DNA from: Anaerolineae bacterium
Lineage (GTDB): Bacteria > Chloroflexota > Anaerolineae > Anaerolineales > Villigracilaceae
Assembly (NCBI GenBank): GCA_022013685.1
Contig: JAKLPV010000026.1
Location: forward strand, 1 to 33,431
Reading direction: 5' to 3'
Length of the DNA: 33,431 nucleotides
Shown: positions 11,414 to 19,034 of the stretch, in pieces
Position numbering within the stretch: the stretch's first letter is position 1
How the letters are laid out: every line of letters starts with the position of its first letter
Notes under the pieces: model-generated
The model's input: the letters and a program-made list of their open reading frames with translations, nothing else
Told to the model about the DNA's origin: nothing
Databases searched by the model: none
Translations under genes and position numbers: made by a program

Positions 11414-12175
11414 ATGCATTTTCTTGACCCTGGCAAGCCGGGCAACCCCGGCGTTTTACTCCTGCATGGTTTGGGCGCCAACGGAACCTCCTGGGCCTTG
11501 CAACTGGATGCCCTTATCGAGGCCGGATTCCGCCCGATCGCCCCCGACCTGCCCGGCTTTGGCGAATCGGCCTACGACGGGTGCGGTTGGAACTTCAAGC
11601 GCATGGCCGCGCTTTTGGCGGAACTCGTTAGCGGGTTGGGTGCGGCCCCGGTCCACCTCGTTGGCCTGTCGATGGGCGGAGTCGTTGCCCAGCAGTTTGT
11701 CCTCGACCAGCCTCAGCTTGTTCGCAGTCTGACATTGGTCAGCACCTTCAGCGTTTTGCGCCCCAGGAATTTCTCACAATGGTTATATTTTATTCAGCGC
11801 TTCGCGGTTGTTCACACGCTCGGCCTGGAGCAGCAGGCCAAACTCGTCTCGCGGCGGGTTTTCCCCGGCCCCGGACAGGAAGAACTGCGCCGCATGGCCG
11901 AGGCCCAGATCGCATCTGCCGACCCGCGCGCCTATCGCGCCGCCATGCGCTGCCTCGGGCTGTTCAACTCGAGCAAGCGCCTGGCAGGGATAAAAGTCCC
12001 GGCGCTGGTCATCTCCGGCGCGGACGATTCCACCGTTCCGTTGGAGCGTCAAACCCGGTTGGCCGAATCGATCCCCGGCGCGCGTCAGGTTGTCATCCCG
12101 AAGGCCGGTCACGCCCCGGCCATCGACCAGGCGGAAATATTTAATCGCCATTTATTGGAATTCCTATTGTCGTAG
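11414..12175 (+). CDS. Alpha/beta-fold hydrolase
   Basis: A 253-residue soluble hydrolase. The oxyanion motif HGLGANG (18-24), the nucleophile elbow GLSMGG with S86, acid D205 (SGADDSTVP) and H233 (KAGHAPA) give a full triad. A helical lid fills about 115-190. The sequence resembles small esterases and C-C hydrolases of the PF00561/PF12697 type; the substrate cannot be named. The start follows TAAGGGAAAATT, a weak ribosome site, just after the tatA terminator. The last base of the stop codon is the first base of a palindromic repeat. Confidence 0.9.
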   Translation: MHFLDPGKPGNPGVLLLHGLGANGTSWALQLDALIEAGFRPIAPDLPGFGESAYDGCGWNFKRMAALLAELVSGLGAAPVHLVGLSMGGVVAQQFVLDQPQLVRSLTLVSTFSVLRPRNFSQWLYFIQRFAVVHTLGLEQQAKLVSRRVFPGPGQEELRRMAEAQIASADPRAYRAAMRCLGLFNSSKRLAGIKVPALVISGADDSTVPLERQTRLAESIPGARQVVIPKAGHAPAIDQAEIFNRHLLEFLLS

Positions 12176-12234
12176 TAGGGGCACAGCACACCAATCCAGC
12201 GCTACGGCTTTGGGTAGGTGTGCTGTGCCCCTAC
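12175..12234. repeat. Palindromic repeat with 18-bp arms
   Basis: Arms at 12175-12192 (begins GTAGGGGCAC) and 12217-12234 (ends GTGCCCCTAC) are perfect inverted copies around a 24-nt centre. It fills the space between two same-strand genes, touching the stop of the first. The same start (AGGGGC) recurs in the element at 18946-19005. It is probably a non-coding mobile palindromic element; no T-run makes it a terminator. Confidence 0.8.
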
Positions 12235-12249
12235 CTACCGGACAAACCT

Positions 12250-12759
12250 ATGAAAATCCTCGAAACCGAACGCCTGCTCCTGCGCCGCCTTGTCCCTGAA
12301 GACCTGGATGTGCTCCACGCCCTCTACAGCGACCCTGTCGTGCGTCAATACTTCCCCGAAGGCACATTGAGCATCGAAGAAACCCGCGAAGAACTGGAAT
12401 GGTTCCTGAACGGCCACCCGCGCCACCCCGAGCTGGGACTGTGGGCCACCATCCACAAAGAAAGCGGACAGTTCATCGGCCGCTGCGGCCTGCTGCCCTG
12501 GACGATCGATGACCAGTTTGAAGTTGAAATTGCCTATATGCTGGCGAAGGAATACTGGGGTCAGGGCCTGGCCAGCGAAGCCGCGCAGGGGATTGCCAGA
12601 TATGCCCGCCAGCAGTTGGGACTGACACGCCTGATCTGCCTGATCGACCACGATAACGCCGCATCCATCCGCGTGGCCGAGAAAACCGGCATGGCCTTCG
12701 AAAAAGAAGGCTTTGACGACAAAGGCCCGTATGTGCTGTATTCGATGGAAATGGCCTGA
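12250..12759 (+). CDS. GNAT family N-acetyltransferase (RimJ/RimL-like)
   Basis: A 169-residue acetyltransferase from the ATG at 12250. A GTG at 12220 extends the frame but lies inside the palindromic repeat, so I reject it. ETERLLLRRLVPEDLD at the start, GRCGLLPW (about 78-85) and AYMLAKEYWGQGLASEA (about 96-112) fit the PF13302 group; the pantothenate loop is YWGQGLASEA. NAASIRVAEKTGM (about 136-148) is the usual C-terminal motif. Relatives acetylate N-termini of ribosomal proteins or small molecules; the substrate is unknown. Confidence 0.92.
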   Translation: MKILETERLLLRRLVPEDLDVLHALYSDPVVRQYFPEGTLSIEETREELEWFLNGHPRHPELGLWATIHKESGQFIGRCGLLPWTIDDQFEVEIAYMLAKEYWGQGLASEAAQGIARYARQQLGLTRLICLIDHDNAASIRVAEKTGMAFEKEGFDDKGPYVLYSMEMA

Positions 12760-12780
12760 GACAAGCGTCGATAAGAGGGA

Positions 12781-13446
12781 TCAGGCGCGCTCGAGCCGAT
12801 AGGGCAGGATGAGCGGGTCGAGGTTTTGCGGATATCCATCAGCTTGATAGGCAATCAGGTAGCCTTCGTACTCTGTGACAGAAAAGGGCCAGGGTGTAAC
12901 GCGGATGACTTCGTTCTCGACATGATACTGGACGAAAACTTCTTCATCTCCGCTGTTGCGCGGGTGGATCGAAACGCCACCCGACTCGGGCGCATCCATG
13001 CAAAAGTCAAATGAGATCTTGTCGCAAAGGTTGGTGATGCGGTCTGTGCGATCAAACACTTCCCTGGAAAGGCCGTACTGTTTTAATTGTTTATCGATCT
13101 CTTGTGAGAATTCGGCAGTCATGGCCTGGCGTTCTGGCGATTCGTCATGGCTGGCCAGCCGCCTGACATGATACTTGGCAATTGTATCTGCGACAACATC
13201 GGAGTATTGCATATAGAAACTTCGCCGCGCAATTTCGTTCCACTCTTCAGCGTTCATGGCACCGATGGCGAAATTATCCAGGGAGCCGTAGCCGCGGTCG
13301 TGTAATCCTATTCCCATAATCAGGGAGCTGCGCTTGAAGGGGGGAGAATCAAAGTCAGCATTGCCCCAGAGCATTGCCAGTGTGCCTACCAGCCGCAGGT
13401 GTTCTGATTGCGGCGTTACGATTGCCCTGCTTTTTGATTTGAACAT
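12781..13446 (-). CDS. DUF3891 family protein
   Basis: A 221-residue protein whose opening (KSRAIVTPQSEHLRLVGTLAMLWG), GIGLHDRGYGSLD (about 47-59) and Tyr-rich helical middle match the DUF3891 family from memory. The family has no settled function; the HDRGY stretch and scattered His suggest metal binding. The C-terminus (about 165-221) is beta-rich, with VRVTPWPFSVTEYEGYLIAYQ-like alternation. It is convergent with the acetyltransferase (21 bp apart). The kinase-like gene lies 30 bp upstream in the same direction. Confidence 0.75.
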   Translation of the reverse strand: MFKSKSRAIVTPQSEHLRLVGTLAMLWGNADFDSPPFKRSSLIMGIGLHDRGYGSLDNFAIGAMNAEEWNEIARRSFYMQYSDVVADTIAKYHVRRLASHDESPERQAMTAEFSQEIDKQLKQYGLSREVFDRTDRITNLCDKISFDFCMDAPESGGVSIHPRNSGDEEVFVQYHVENEVIRVTPWPFSVTEYEGYLIAYQADGYPQNLDPLILPYRLERA

Positions 13447-13476
13447 AAGCGTATTCCTGTTGCTGACGGTTTTTCT

Positions 13477-14010
13477 CTAACAGACATGGCTTAGGATTTC
13501 GTCCACGACACTGGCAAGCGGCCGGGTTGCATCGATTACGATGCCGCCGCCGGGTGTGTCTTCTTTCGTTCGATGCAATCGCGCAACGAGTTCCTTTTCC
13601 TCTGGTTTTCCGCCCCAGTCAGTTGGGTCTCGCGCCACGCGCTCATCAATCCGCCGATACAATGTGTCAAGGTCATCGACCTCAAGAACAAAAACGCCGT
13701 CAAATAAATCTATGAATTTTGAAAAATTCCTCGAACCACCACAGAAGAAAGAGATTGTTTTGCTGTGATCAGCGATCACGGCTTTAACTTTCTTTATATC
13801 CCAAAGGTGATGTTCCTGTTGCCATACAGCCCTGTCCATCTCGCTCTCATGGACAGGTTCATCTACCGGTTCCCCTGTCTTTGGATCGCCGCGATATTTC
13901 AGCTCCCGGTCACCGTGGAGAACGTGATAACCGCGCCGCTGCAATTCTTCAGCCACCGAGGTTTTGCCCGTGCCGGAGACTCCCTCAATAAGATAATTTC
14001 TCTTACCCAT
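13477..14010 (-). CDS. P-loop kinase-like ATPase (AAA family)
   Basis: A 177-residue protein from the ATG at 14010, which follows AAGGA directly. A longer frame reaches 14154, but the added part is unlike the family and overlaps the next gene. Walker A is EGVSGTGKTS (K16, T17). The order P-loop, then HGDRELKYRG (about 32-41), then IADHSKTISFFCGGSRN (about 84-100), and an Arg-rich lid (RRIDERVARDP) suits a small nucleoside, shikimate or adenylate kinase-like fold. The substrate is unknown. It lies between a nucleotidyltransferase gene and the DUF3891 gene on one strand. Confidence 0.85.
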   Translation of the reverse strand: MGKRNYLIEGVSGTGKTSVAEELQRRGYHVLHGDRELKYRGDPKTGEPVDEPVHESEMDRAVWQQEHHLWDIKKVKAVIADHSKTISFFCGGSRNFSKFIDLFDGVFVLEVDDLDTLYRRIDERVARDPTDWGGKPEEKELVARLHRTKEDTPGGGIVIDATRPLASVVDEILSHVC

Positions 14011-14027
14011 TGTCCTTAACCGTGCCG

Positions 14028-14072
14028 CCGCGCCAGGCGCGGACTCTGCCTGCCTGCGCCCTGCCGCAGGCA
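14028..14072. repeat. Two adjacent GC-rich hairpins
   Basis: CCGCGCC-A-GGCGCGG (14028-14042) and TGCCTGCG/CGCAGGCA (14051-14058 with 14065-14072) lie between the nucleotidyltransferase stop and the kinase-like start. There is no T-run. They could reduce read-through between the two genes, or be remains of dispersed palindromes. Confidence 0.55.
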
Positions 14073-14095
14073 TAGGTGGGAGCAGATTGTCAATC

Positions 14096-14692
14096 TCATG
14101 CTCCAAATTTTTGGGCTCCATCTGATGCGTTGAGTGCGCGTTCGAGCAGGTCACTTACTTTTAGTTCTTTGGCCCATTTGTGCAGGTAATCGAGATCGAG
14201 TTCTCCGGCTCTTGTTTTTAGCACACCTAAAATATCGCGCCATTGACGGTCTGATACTTCGTCACCCAGGCGATACCATTCGAGTTTGGCGAGGATGGTG
14301 TCTTCGGGGCTGGTGATGTAGATGCTTTGTTCAGGGTCAGTGGTGATGATGGATGCCCTGCGCCGTTCCAGTTGCATTTTATCGAAGGCGCGCAGCTTTT
14401 GAATAAAGATGTCTACTTTGAAGGCGGTTTCATAATGGACCAGGTTGAAACTGCTGTGATGTTCAATTGCATCGCGCATCATTTCGTCATCGGCATAGAA
14501 ATCTTTGGATAGCGCCGCAACCAACGGCTGGATGTGTTCGAGACGCATATCTGCGACAATATCCACATCCAATGTGGAGCGCATCACGCCATGCAGAGAG
14601 CTGGCCAGCGAGCCGCCAACGGCGTAAAGGATGCCAAGCCCTTCGAGTGTTTGTGTGACAAACAGCGTAATTTGGGTTGAATCATTTTGCAT
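14096..14692 (-). CDS. Nucleotidyltransferase-fold protein
   Basis: A 198-residue protein. AVGGSLASSLHG (GGS at 26-28) and LDVDIVADM (D42, D44) are the metal-binding signature of the nucleotidyltransferase fold, and KVDIFI (about 91-96) gives the third Asp. The C-terminal half (SPEDTILAKLEWYRLG, RQWRDILGVL) is helical. This group resembles stand-alone AbiEii/DUF6036-like enzymes. It differs from the protein at 4334-4972 but has the same plan: a small upstream gene overlaps its start (14682-14692). The substrate and any toxin role are unknown. Confidence 0.85.
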   Translation of the reverse strand: MQNDSTQITLFVTQTLEGLGILYAVGGSLASSLHGVMRSTLDVDIVADMRLEHIQPLVAALSKDFYADDEMMRDAIEHHSSFNLVHYETAFKVDIFIQKLRAFDKMQLERRRASIITTDPEQSIYITSPEDTILAKLEWYRLGDEVSDRQWRDILGVLKTRAGELDLDYLHKWAKELKVSDLLERALNASDGAQKFGA

Positions 14693-14927
14693 GGTCGTAG
14701 ACCTTTCGCGCTAATTCTTCACCGAGCATGAGTTCTGCCAGCATACGATGGGTTTGGGCGGGTGTGGCGTTGGGATGACGTTGCTTGATGCCGCTGAGCG
14801 CCAGGGTTCTCACGGTTTCATTCAGTCCGTTGAGAATGCCCATTTTTTTCGATGCGGACATGCGCTGAATAACCTGAATTTGCAGGGCTTCCATTTTGGG
14901 GTGTGTGTCAGTAAATAGGGTGTTCAT
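14682..14927 (-). CDS. Small protein paired with nucleotidyltransferase
   Basis: An 81-residue helical protein that I do not recognise by family name. It overlaps the nucleotidyltransferase start by 11 nt, and its own ATG overlaps the stop of a 36-codon frame upstream (ATGA, 14924-14927). The sequence (KMGILNGLNETVRTLALSGIKQRHPNATPAQ in parts) resembles small partner proteins encoded before such enzymes. A role as antitoxin or adaptor is only inferred from gene order. Confidence 0.75.
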   Translation of the reverse strand: MNTLFTDTHPKMEALQIQVIQRMSASKKMGILNGLNETVRTLALSGIKQRHPNATPAQTHRMLAELMLGEELARKVYDHAK

Positions 14928-15034
14928 CTGCCTTCCTGCCCTTCCACTACCTTTATTTCTGCTTCCTCGGCCTCGGTCAGGGCATGGCCGGGGCCGTCCC
15001 AGGTGCGCAGGTCGAGGCTTTGCTCAAATGGCAT
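14924..15034 (-). CDS. Possible 36-residue small protein
   Basis: The frame begins at the ATG at 15034, 2 nt after the glutaredoxin-like stop, and its TGA overlaps the next ATG. Its acidic sequence (MPFEQSLDLRTWDGPGHALT, then a Glu-rich tail) does not look random, and the tight spacing supports translation. No clear ribosome site is visible. It may be the remains of a larger gene or a leader peptide. Confidence 0.4.
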   Translation of the reverse strand: MPFEQSLDLRTWDGPGHALTEAEEAEIKVVEGQEGR

Positions 15035-15036
15035 CT

Positions 15037-15399
15037 CTAAAAAATTCCGAGAGAGCGCAAGACGGTGATCAGAACGGCGATGAGAACACCAATACCCACA
15101 AAAACAATAGGCCGGATGTTGCCAATCAACCATGCAACCAGGCCGACTTTATACCCCAGGGTTTCCAATTTAGACTGGAGTTCTCCGACAGTCGGCTCGG
15201 TCAAAGTGCTGTCATCGGGAAAGACTAGCGTAGGCACGCTTTCATTGCCGTTATTGATGGCGCGAACGCGGGCGGCTGCATCGCCATCCTGATGAATGTC
15301 AACATATTCAAACTTGACCTTCGATTGGGTTAGCAGCCCTCTCACTGGCCCAATGTTTGGACAGGTCGGGTGACCGTAGAGAAGTATTGTGTCTGGCAT
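15037..15399 (-). CDS. Glutaredoxin-like protein with C-terminal membrane helix
   Basis: A 120-residue protein. Residues 1-80 match the glutaredoxin/thioredoxin fold: ILLYGHPTCPNIG (single Cys at 13, CPNI instead of CPxC), KFEYVDI, and the cis-Pro loop ESVPTLVFPD (about 53-62). A hydrophobic segment (about 93-116, IRPIVFVGIGVLIAVLITVL) should anchor it in the membrane. The single Cys suggests monothiol chemistry. AGGAG lies 8 nt before the ATG. It heads the short run leading to the second nucleotidyltransferase. Confidence 0.85.
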   Translation of the reverse strand: MPDTILLYGHPTCPNIGPVRGLLTQSKVKFEYVDIHQDGDAAARVRAINNGNESVPTLVFPDDSTLTEPTVGELQSKLETLGYKVGLVAWLIGNIRPIVFVGIGVLIAVLITVLRSLGIF

Positions 15400-15428
15400 T
15401 TATCCTACTCCTAAAGTTGATTTCTCCT

Positions 15429-15458
15429 TATCCCGCTGGCCGTCCGGGATACTTTTTT
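15429..15458 (+). terminator. Terminator-like hairpin reading on the plus strand
   Basis: TATCCCG and CGGGATA enclose a 9-nt loop, then C and six T. The T-run is on the plus strand, although the genes on both sides are read on the minus strand; the hairpin still lies just after the MBL-fold stop. It could stop antisense transcription. Confidence 0.4.
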
Positions 15459-15467
15459 GGTTTGCTG

Positions 15468-16322
15468 TTAGATTTCGAGAACCAGGCCATCATAAGCGAC
15501 TTCATAACCATTTTGGCTTGCAAACTCAACCAATTCTGGATGAGCAGGGTTACCTTCGTGTGCAATGTGTGTAGCGAAGGCGCGAGCGTTTGGTTTTAAT
15601 AATTCTTCATTGCGCATACGCTTTACATGCTCAATGACCTGGTGGGCGCTTAAATGGTCGCTTCCAGGTTGACTCGGTCCATAAGTGTGGTCAAGTATCA
15701 CAAGGTCAAACTTCATTTGAAATTGATGAAATGCTTGCCAGGTTTCTTCAAATAAAGTTGCCGTATCTGTAGCGTAGAAAATACTGCAACCATCAGACTC
15801 GACGGAATATAACATTGCTCCCATTTTGGGTGCATGATTTGCCGGAAAGGCAATAACGCGATAATTCCCAAAGCTAAAAGGCTGCAACGGTTCTATTTCG
15901 TGAATTTTCAGATTTAGCCATGCTTTGGCGTCTGGAGATAAAAGGCTGTATCCTGCAAGGTCTCTTTCAAATGTTTCAGATGCTCTTTGCAAGGTTTCAG
16001 CAGATGCGTAAAAATTCAGAATAGGTGTGCCGATTGTCCCATAATCGGGACTGCGAGAGAGCAGGTGGGATAAATCTAAATGGTCAGCGTGAGGGTGGGT
16101 TTGCAAACAATAACAGACATTGGTTAAAGAACAGCCATGTATTTGCGATGCTGCCATAATGTCAGGATTAAGGTCAATAAGCAAGTCATCGTTTACCAAT
16201 ACGGCAGACCGTTTTCTTAAACTGAAGCCGCCAAGCATTCGTGCTTGTTCGCAATTTTTACACTTGCAAAATGCTTCTGGAAAGGCATTCGCAGCGGCAG
16301 TTCCAAGAAAGGTGACAATCAT
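15468..16322 (-). CDS. MBL-fold metal-dependent hydrolase (PhnP/PqqB-like)
   Basis: A 284-residue protein from the ATG at 16322, which begins the MIVTFLGTAA strand; a longer frame to 16361 adds an unlikely head. The metallo-beta-lactamase motif THPHADHLD (H76, H78, D80, H81) is intact, with later NHAP, YATDTATL and THIAH segments for the remaining ligands. CKCKNC (C19, C21, C24) near the N-terminus matches the extra zinc site of PhnP-type phosphodiesterases. The likely activity is phosphodiesterase on a cyclic phosphate or similar substrate; no phn or pqq genes are nearby, so the pathway is open. Confidence 0.85.
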   Translation of the reverse strand: MIVTFLGTAAANAFPEAFCKCKNCEQARMLGGFSLRKRSAVLVNDDLLIDLNPDIMAASQIHGCSLTNVCYCLQTHPHADHLDLSHLLSRSPDYGTIGTPILNFYASAETLQRASETFERDLAGYSLLSPDAKAWLNLKIHEIEPLQPFSFGNYRVIAFPANHAPKMGAMLYSVESDGCSIFYATDTATLFEETWQAFHQFQMKFDLVILDHTYGPSQPGSDHLSAHQVIEHVKRMRNEELLKPNARAFATHIAHEGNPAHPELVEFASQNGYEVAYDGLVLEI

Positions 16323-16495
16323 ATGTTGCTCTTTTACCTTATTGTGCGAGAGGTTGGTCAATTGCCCGCATTACCGGCGGCAGGCGGGCGTGGATTCTGT
16401 TCGGGAGCAGAGAAAACTCGAAACCAGAAAAATACTCAAAAATGCCGCAGAATCCCACACACTAGATGTGCGCTTTGTTCAGCGCGATTTGGAAG

Positions 16496-17461
16496 CTAAC
16501 GAGCATTTTGGGATAACAAGTATAAAAACTGCTTGACAACACTTTCAGGGTTTTCATAGCATTCGTTTGCGTCAAATCTTTGTACCAATGAAATGCCATG
16601 TGCTAAAAATAATCTATCGCGTTTGTGCTCATGGGCAGACCGTGATGCTGGATGATATGGACTTCCGTCAATTTCCATTATTCCCAATTTGCCTTTATGG
16701 CATACAAGGAAATCGGGTTCTAAATTCTGCCTTTCTGTAAAACCTAATCGGGCTTTACAGTTTGGAAAAAACAAAACTTTTTCCTTTTCAAAGGCTTCCG
16801 CTATTTTAACTTCCGTTTTGGAGCGGAAATGCAAATTGTTCCAAATAATAGGATTTAGAGTTCCTGATGCTTGATTGTCTGTGACTGGTTTTATTTTATT
16901 ATTAGTGTTATTTTCGTGAATTGGCTTCGGTTTAAACGTAGGCGCTTTTGTGGGTTCAATCAAGCCTAATTTTATTTGTGCGTCTTTCCAAATTTTATCT
17001 AGTTCTGTTGCGTCTAAATAACCAATGTGCCCATCTCCATCATAACAACCACTAACGCGGCAACGATATGAACCTTGACTGTGATAAAACGACAGTTTCT
17101 TGCAGAAACTACAATACATCAAGGGACTTTCTTCAAACCAATAATCCCAAGAGTCGTTTCCTTGCTCATACCATTTTTCGCCAAGTAAACCCAATTGACG
17201 AGACCAAGAATCATCAAAAGGTTTTGTGCCAAGAATTAGAATTTCTTTATCCCAATCACTCAATTTTTCCTTGATAACAAATGCATATAGAAGTTCAGGA
17301 ACATCGGCGGGTGTAACTATTGCTAAAGTTGGGGTGTCAATATCAAGAATGAAACCATGCTTTTTGGAATCGTAAGTCCATTTCCATCCGACCGAGGTAA
17401 AAAATGCTGCCCATTGTGCTTCCGCAAGTAGCGGAAATTCTTGATTATTGTATTTAACCAT
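16496..17461 (-). CDS. Putative nuclease with PD-(D/E)xK-like C-terminal domain
   Basis: A 321-residue protein from the ATG at 17461, which has AGGAAAA before it; a longer frame to 17548 runs into a hairpin and is rejected. The N-terminal part (EAQWAAFFTSVGWKWTYD) resembles the first strand-helix unit seen in phage and plasmid nuclease-like proteins, but lacks clear catalytic residues. Four Cys (CSFC and CRVSGC, near 134-152) may bind zinc. The C-terminal part (about 210-321: FRSKTEVKIAEAF, LEPDFLV, GIMEIDG, HKRDRLF) has the E...PD...ExD order of DUF559/Vsr-like endonucleases. It is AT-rich and isolated among GC-rich genes, which suggests transfer. No methylase is adjacent. Confidence 0.65.
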   Translation of the reverse strand: MVKYNNQEFPLLAEAQWAAFFTSVGWKWTYDSKKHGFILDIDTPTLAIVTPADVPELLYAFVIKEKLSDWDKEILILGTKPFDDSWSRQLGLLGEKWYEQGNDSWDYWFEESPLMYCSFCKKLSFYHSQGSYRCRVSGCYDGDGHIGYLDATELDKIWKDAQIKLGLIEPTKAPTFKPKPIHENNTNNKIKPVTDNQASGTLNPIIWNNLHFRSKTEVKIAEAFEKEKVLFFPNCKARLGFTERQNLEPDFLVCHKGKLGIMEIDGSPYHPASRSAHEHKRDRLFLAHGISLVQRFDANECYENPESVVKQFLYLLSQNAR

Positions 17462-17530
17462 ATTATATTTTCCTATAACAATTAGCCAGCACTCAACTAC
17501 GGAGTAACCTGCCGCGGCCTGTTTAATTTT

Positions 17531-17565
17531 AGCACAGTGGCGAGCCATCGGCTCGCCACTGTGCT
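17531..17565. repeat. Perfect hairpin with 16-bp arms
   Basis: AGCACAGTGGCGAGCC at 17531-17546 is matched exactly by its inverse at 17550-17565 around a 3-nt loop. It starts one base after the NUDIX stop on the minus strand. An A-rich rather than T-rich stretch follows in that direction, so factor-independent termination is doubtful; it may still block exonucleases. Confidence 0.8.
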
Positions 17566-17566
17566 T

Positions 17567-18043
17567 CTACTTCACAAACGGAACCCCCTCGGCCTTCAGC
17601 GCGTCCAGGATGCGCTCGTGGTGGTTCGAAATGATCTCCATCTGCGCGGCCTCTGCTAGCGTGAAAAAACCGAAAGCGGTCGTCTCGTTGCTCAGGCCCG
17701 GCTGGCCGCCCAGCACCTCGACCTCGAAACTGAGCGCCACAATATGGGCCTTGTTGCCGTCCGGGTAGATCACCAGCCGGTTCGGGTCGCTGTAGACGCC
17801 CAAAAAGCGCGTCACCCGTCCGCGCAGGCCGGTTTCCTCCCATAACTCGCGCAAAACCGCCTCTTCCACGCTCTCGCCGGGGTCGACCCGTCCGCCGGGC
17901 AGGCACCACATGCCATTGTCGGCCCGCTGGGTCAGGAAGACCTTCTCGCGCCGCTCGTCAAACAAAAGGGCTGAACAGCCAACGCGAACTTCGCCTTGAC
18001 TGCCCAGCCGGTCGCCGTGCAAAATTTGGGTTTTCATGCCCAA
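17567..18043 (-). CDS. NUDIX hydrolase
   Basis: A 158-residue protein. The full Nudix box runs from G51 to L73 (GRVDPGE, seven residues, then RELWEETGL), so metal-dependent pyrophosphohydrolase activity is expected. The substrate could be a nucleoside diphosphate derivative or an oxidised nucleotide. A second ATG two codons in (18037) is an equal start choice, and no strong ribosome site decides. It follows pirin by 3 nt and so shares its promoter. Confidence 0.92.
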   Translation of the reverse strand: MGMKTQILHGDRLGSQGEVRVGCSALLFDERREKVFLTQRADNGMWCLPGGRVDPGESVEEAVLRELWEETGLRGRVTRFLGVYSDPNRLVIYPDGNKAHIVALSFEVEVLGGQPGLSNETTAFGFFTLAEAAQMEIISNHHERILDALKAEGVPFVK

Positions 18044-18046
18044 ATT

Positions 18047-18910
18047 TTAACTCACAAATGTGCCGCTGCGCAAATCGGTCAGCGCCTGGCGGATCTCCTC
18101 CTGCGTGTTCATCACAAACGGCCCGTAAGGCGCAATCGGCTCGCCAAAGGGCGCGCCCGCGATCAGCATAAAGCGCATGTGCTGGTCTTCGGCCGCCCTG
18201 ACCTTGAGCGCATCGCCATCCGCAAATTTGACCATGCGGACAGCGGGAACGCGCTCCCCGCCGCCTGTCTCGCCGTTTAAGAAGTCGCCTGCCCCCTCGA
18301 AGACGTAGGCCAGGGTCGTGTGCCCGCGCGGGATGTCGATCTCGAACTCGCGCCCGGCTTCGAGCTGCACCTCCATGTAAACCGGCTGGGCGGCAATTTC
18401 AGTCGCCGGCCCGCCGACGCCTTGATAGTCCCCGGCGACGACTTTTACCGTCACCCCGTCCTTTTCGATGCTCGGGATGGTCCCGCCGCCGATCTCCTGG
18501 TAGCGCGGCTGCGACATTTTCAGCCGCGCGGGCAGGTTGACCCACAACTGGAAGCCATAGATGACGCCGTTCGGCCCGCGCTGGGGCATTTCCTCGTGCA
18601 AAATGCCGCGTCCGCTGGTCATCCACTGCACCGCGCCGGGGCCGATCTCACCCGCGTTGCCCAGGCTGTCGCGATGGCGCACCTGGCCCTCGAGCATATA
18701 CGTCACCGTCTCGATGCCGCGATGCGGGTGGGTCGGGAATCCGCGGATCGGCCCTTCGAGCGGGTCGTTGAAAGCGAAATGATCGAAGAGCAGGAAAGGG
18801 TCGAACAGGTTCGAGACCTTCGGCCCAAAAGAGCGCTGCAACAAAACGCCCGCGCCTTCGATCACGTATTGTGGTTCGATAACTTGCTCAATTTTACGAA
18901 GTTGTTTCAT
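18047..18910 (-). CDS. Pirin family protein
   Basis: A 287-residue bicupin. The metal site of pirins is present: H61 and H63 (FPTHPHRG), H105 and E107 (GILHEEM), corresponding to the Fe ligands of human pirin. Bacterial pirins can act as quercetin-type dioxygenases or bind metabolic enzymes; the role here is open. The second cupin (about 180-270) has lost obvious ligands. It is the first gene of a two-gene operon with the NUDIX hydrolase. The leader is about 120 nt long and contains a palindromic repeat. Confidence 0.94.
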   Translation of the reverse strand: MKQLRKIEQVIEPQYVIEGAGVLLQRSFGPKVSNLFDPFLLFDHFAFNDPLEGPIRGFPTHPHRGIETVTYMLEGQVRHRDSLGNAGEIGPGAVQWMTSGRGILHEEMPQRGPNGVIYGFQLWVNLPARLKMSQPRYQEIGGGTIPSIEKDGVTVKVVAGDYQGVGGPATEIAAQPVYMEVQLEAGREFEIDIPRGHTTLAYVFEGAGDFLNGETGGGERVPAVRMVKFADGDALKVRAAEDQHMRFMLIAGAPFGEPIAPYGPFVMNTQEEIRQALTDLRSGTFVS

Positions 18911-18945
18911 TTTTGTACCCTTAAATTTTCTGAATGTTTGTCTAC

Positions 18946-19005
18946 GCAGGGGCGACCCGTCAAGGTCATCGTAAGTCGCAATCTATCACGGCGGGTCGCC
19001 CCTGC
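18946..19005. repeat. Palindromic repeat with 14-bp arms in the pirin leader
   Basis: GCAGGGGCGACCCG (18946-18959) and its exact inverse (18992-19005) enclose a 32-nt centre. The form and the AGGGGC start resemble the element at 12175-12234. It lies between the pirin promoter and start codon, so it would be transcribed in the leader. Confidence 0.75.
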
Positions 19006-19034
19006 CAATTGTAATTCGGATTTGAACTATCCAG

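Noticed and set aside
16362..16495. Possible gene remnant between MBL-fold and nuclease-like genes
   Set aside because: A plus-strand frame runs through it, but it starts inside the MBL-fold gene on the opposite strand and its product has no recognisable features.
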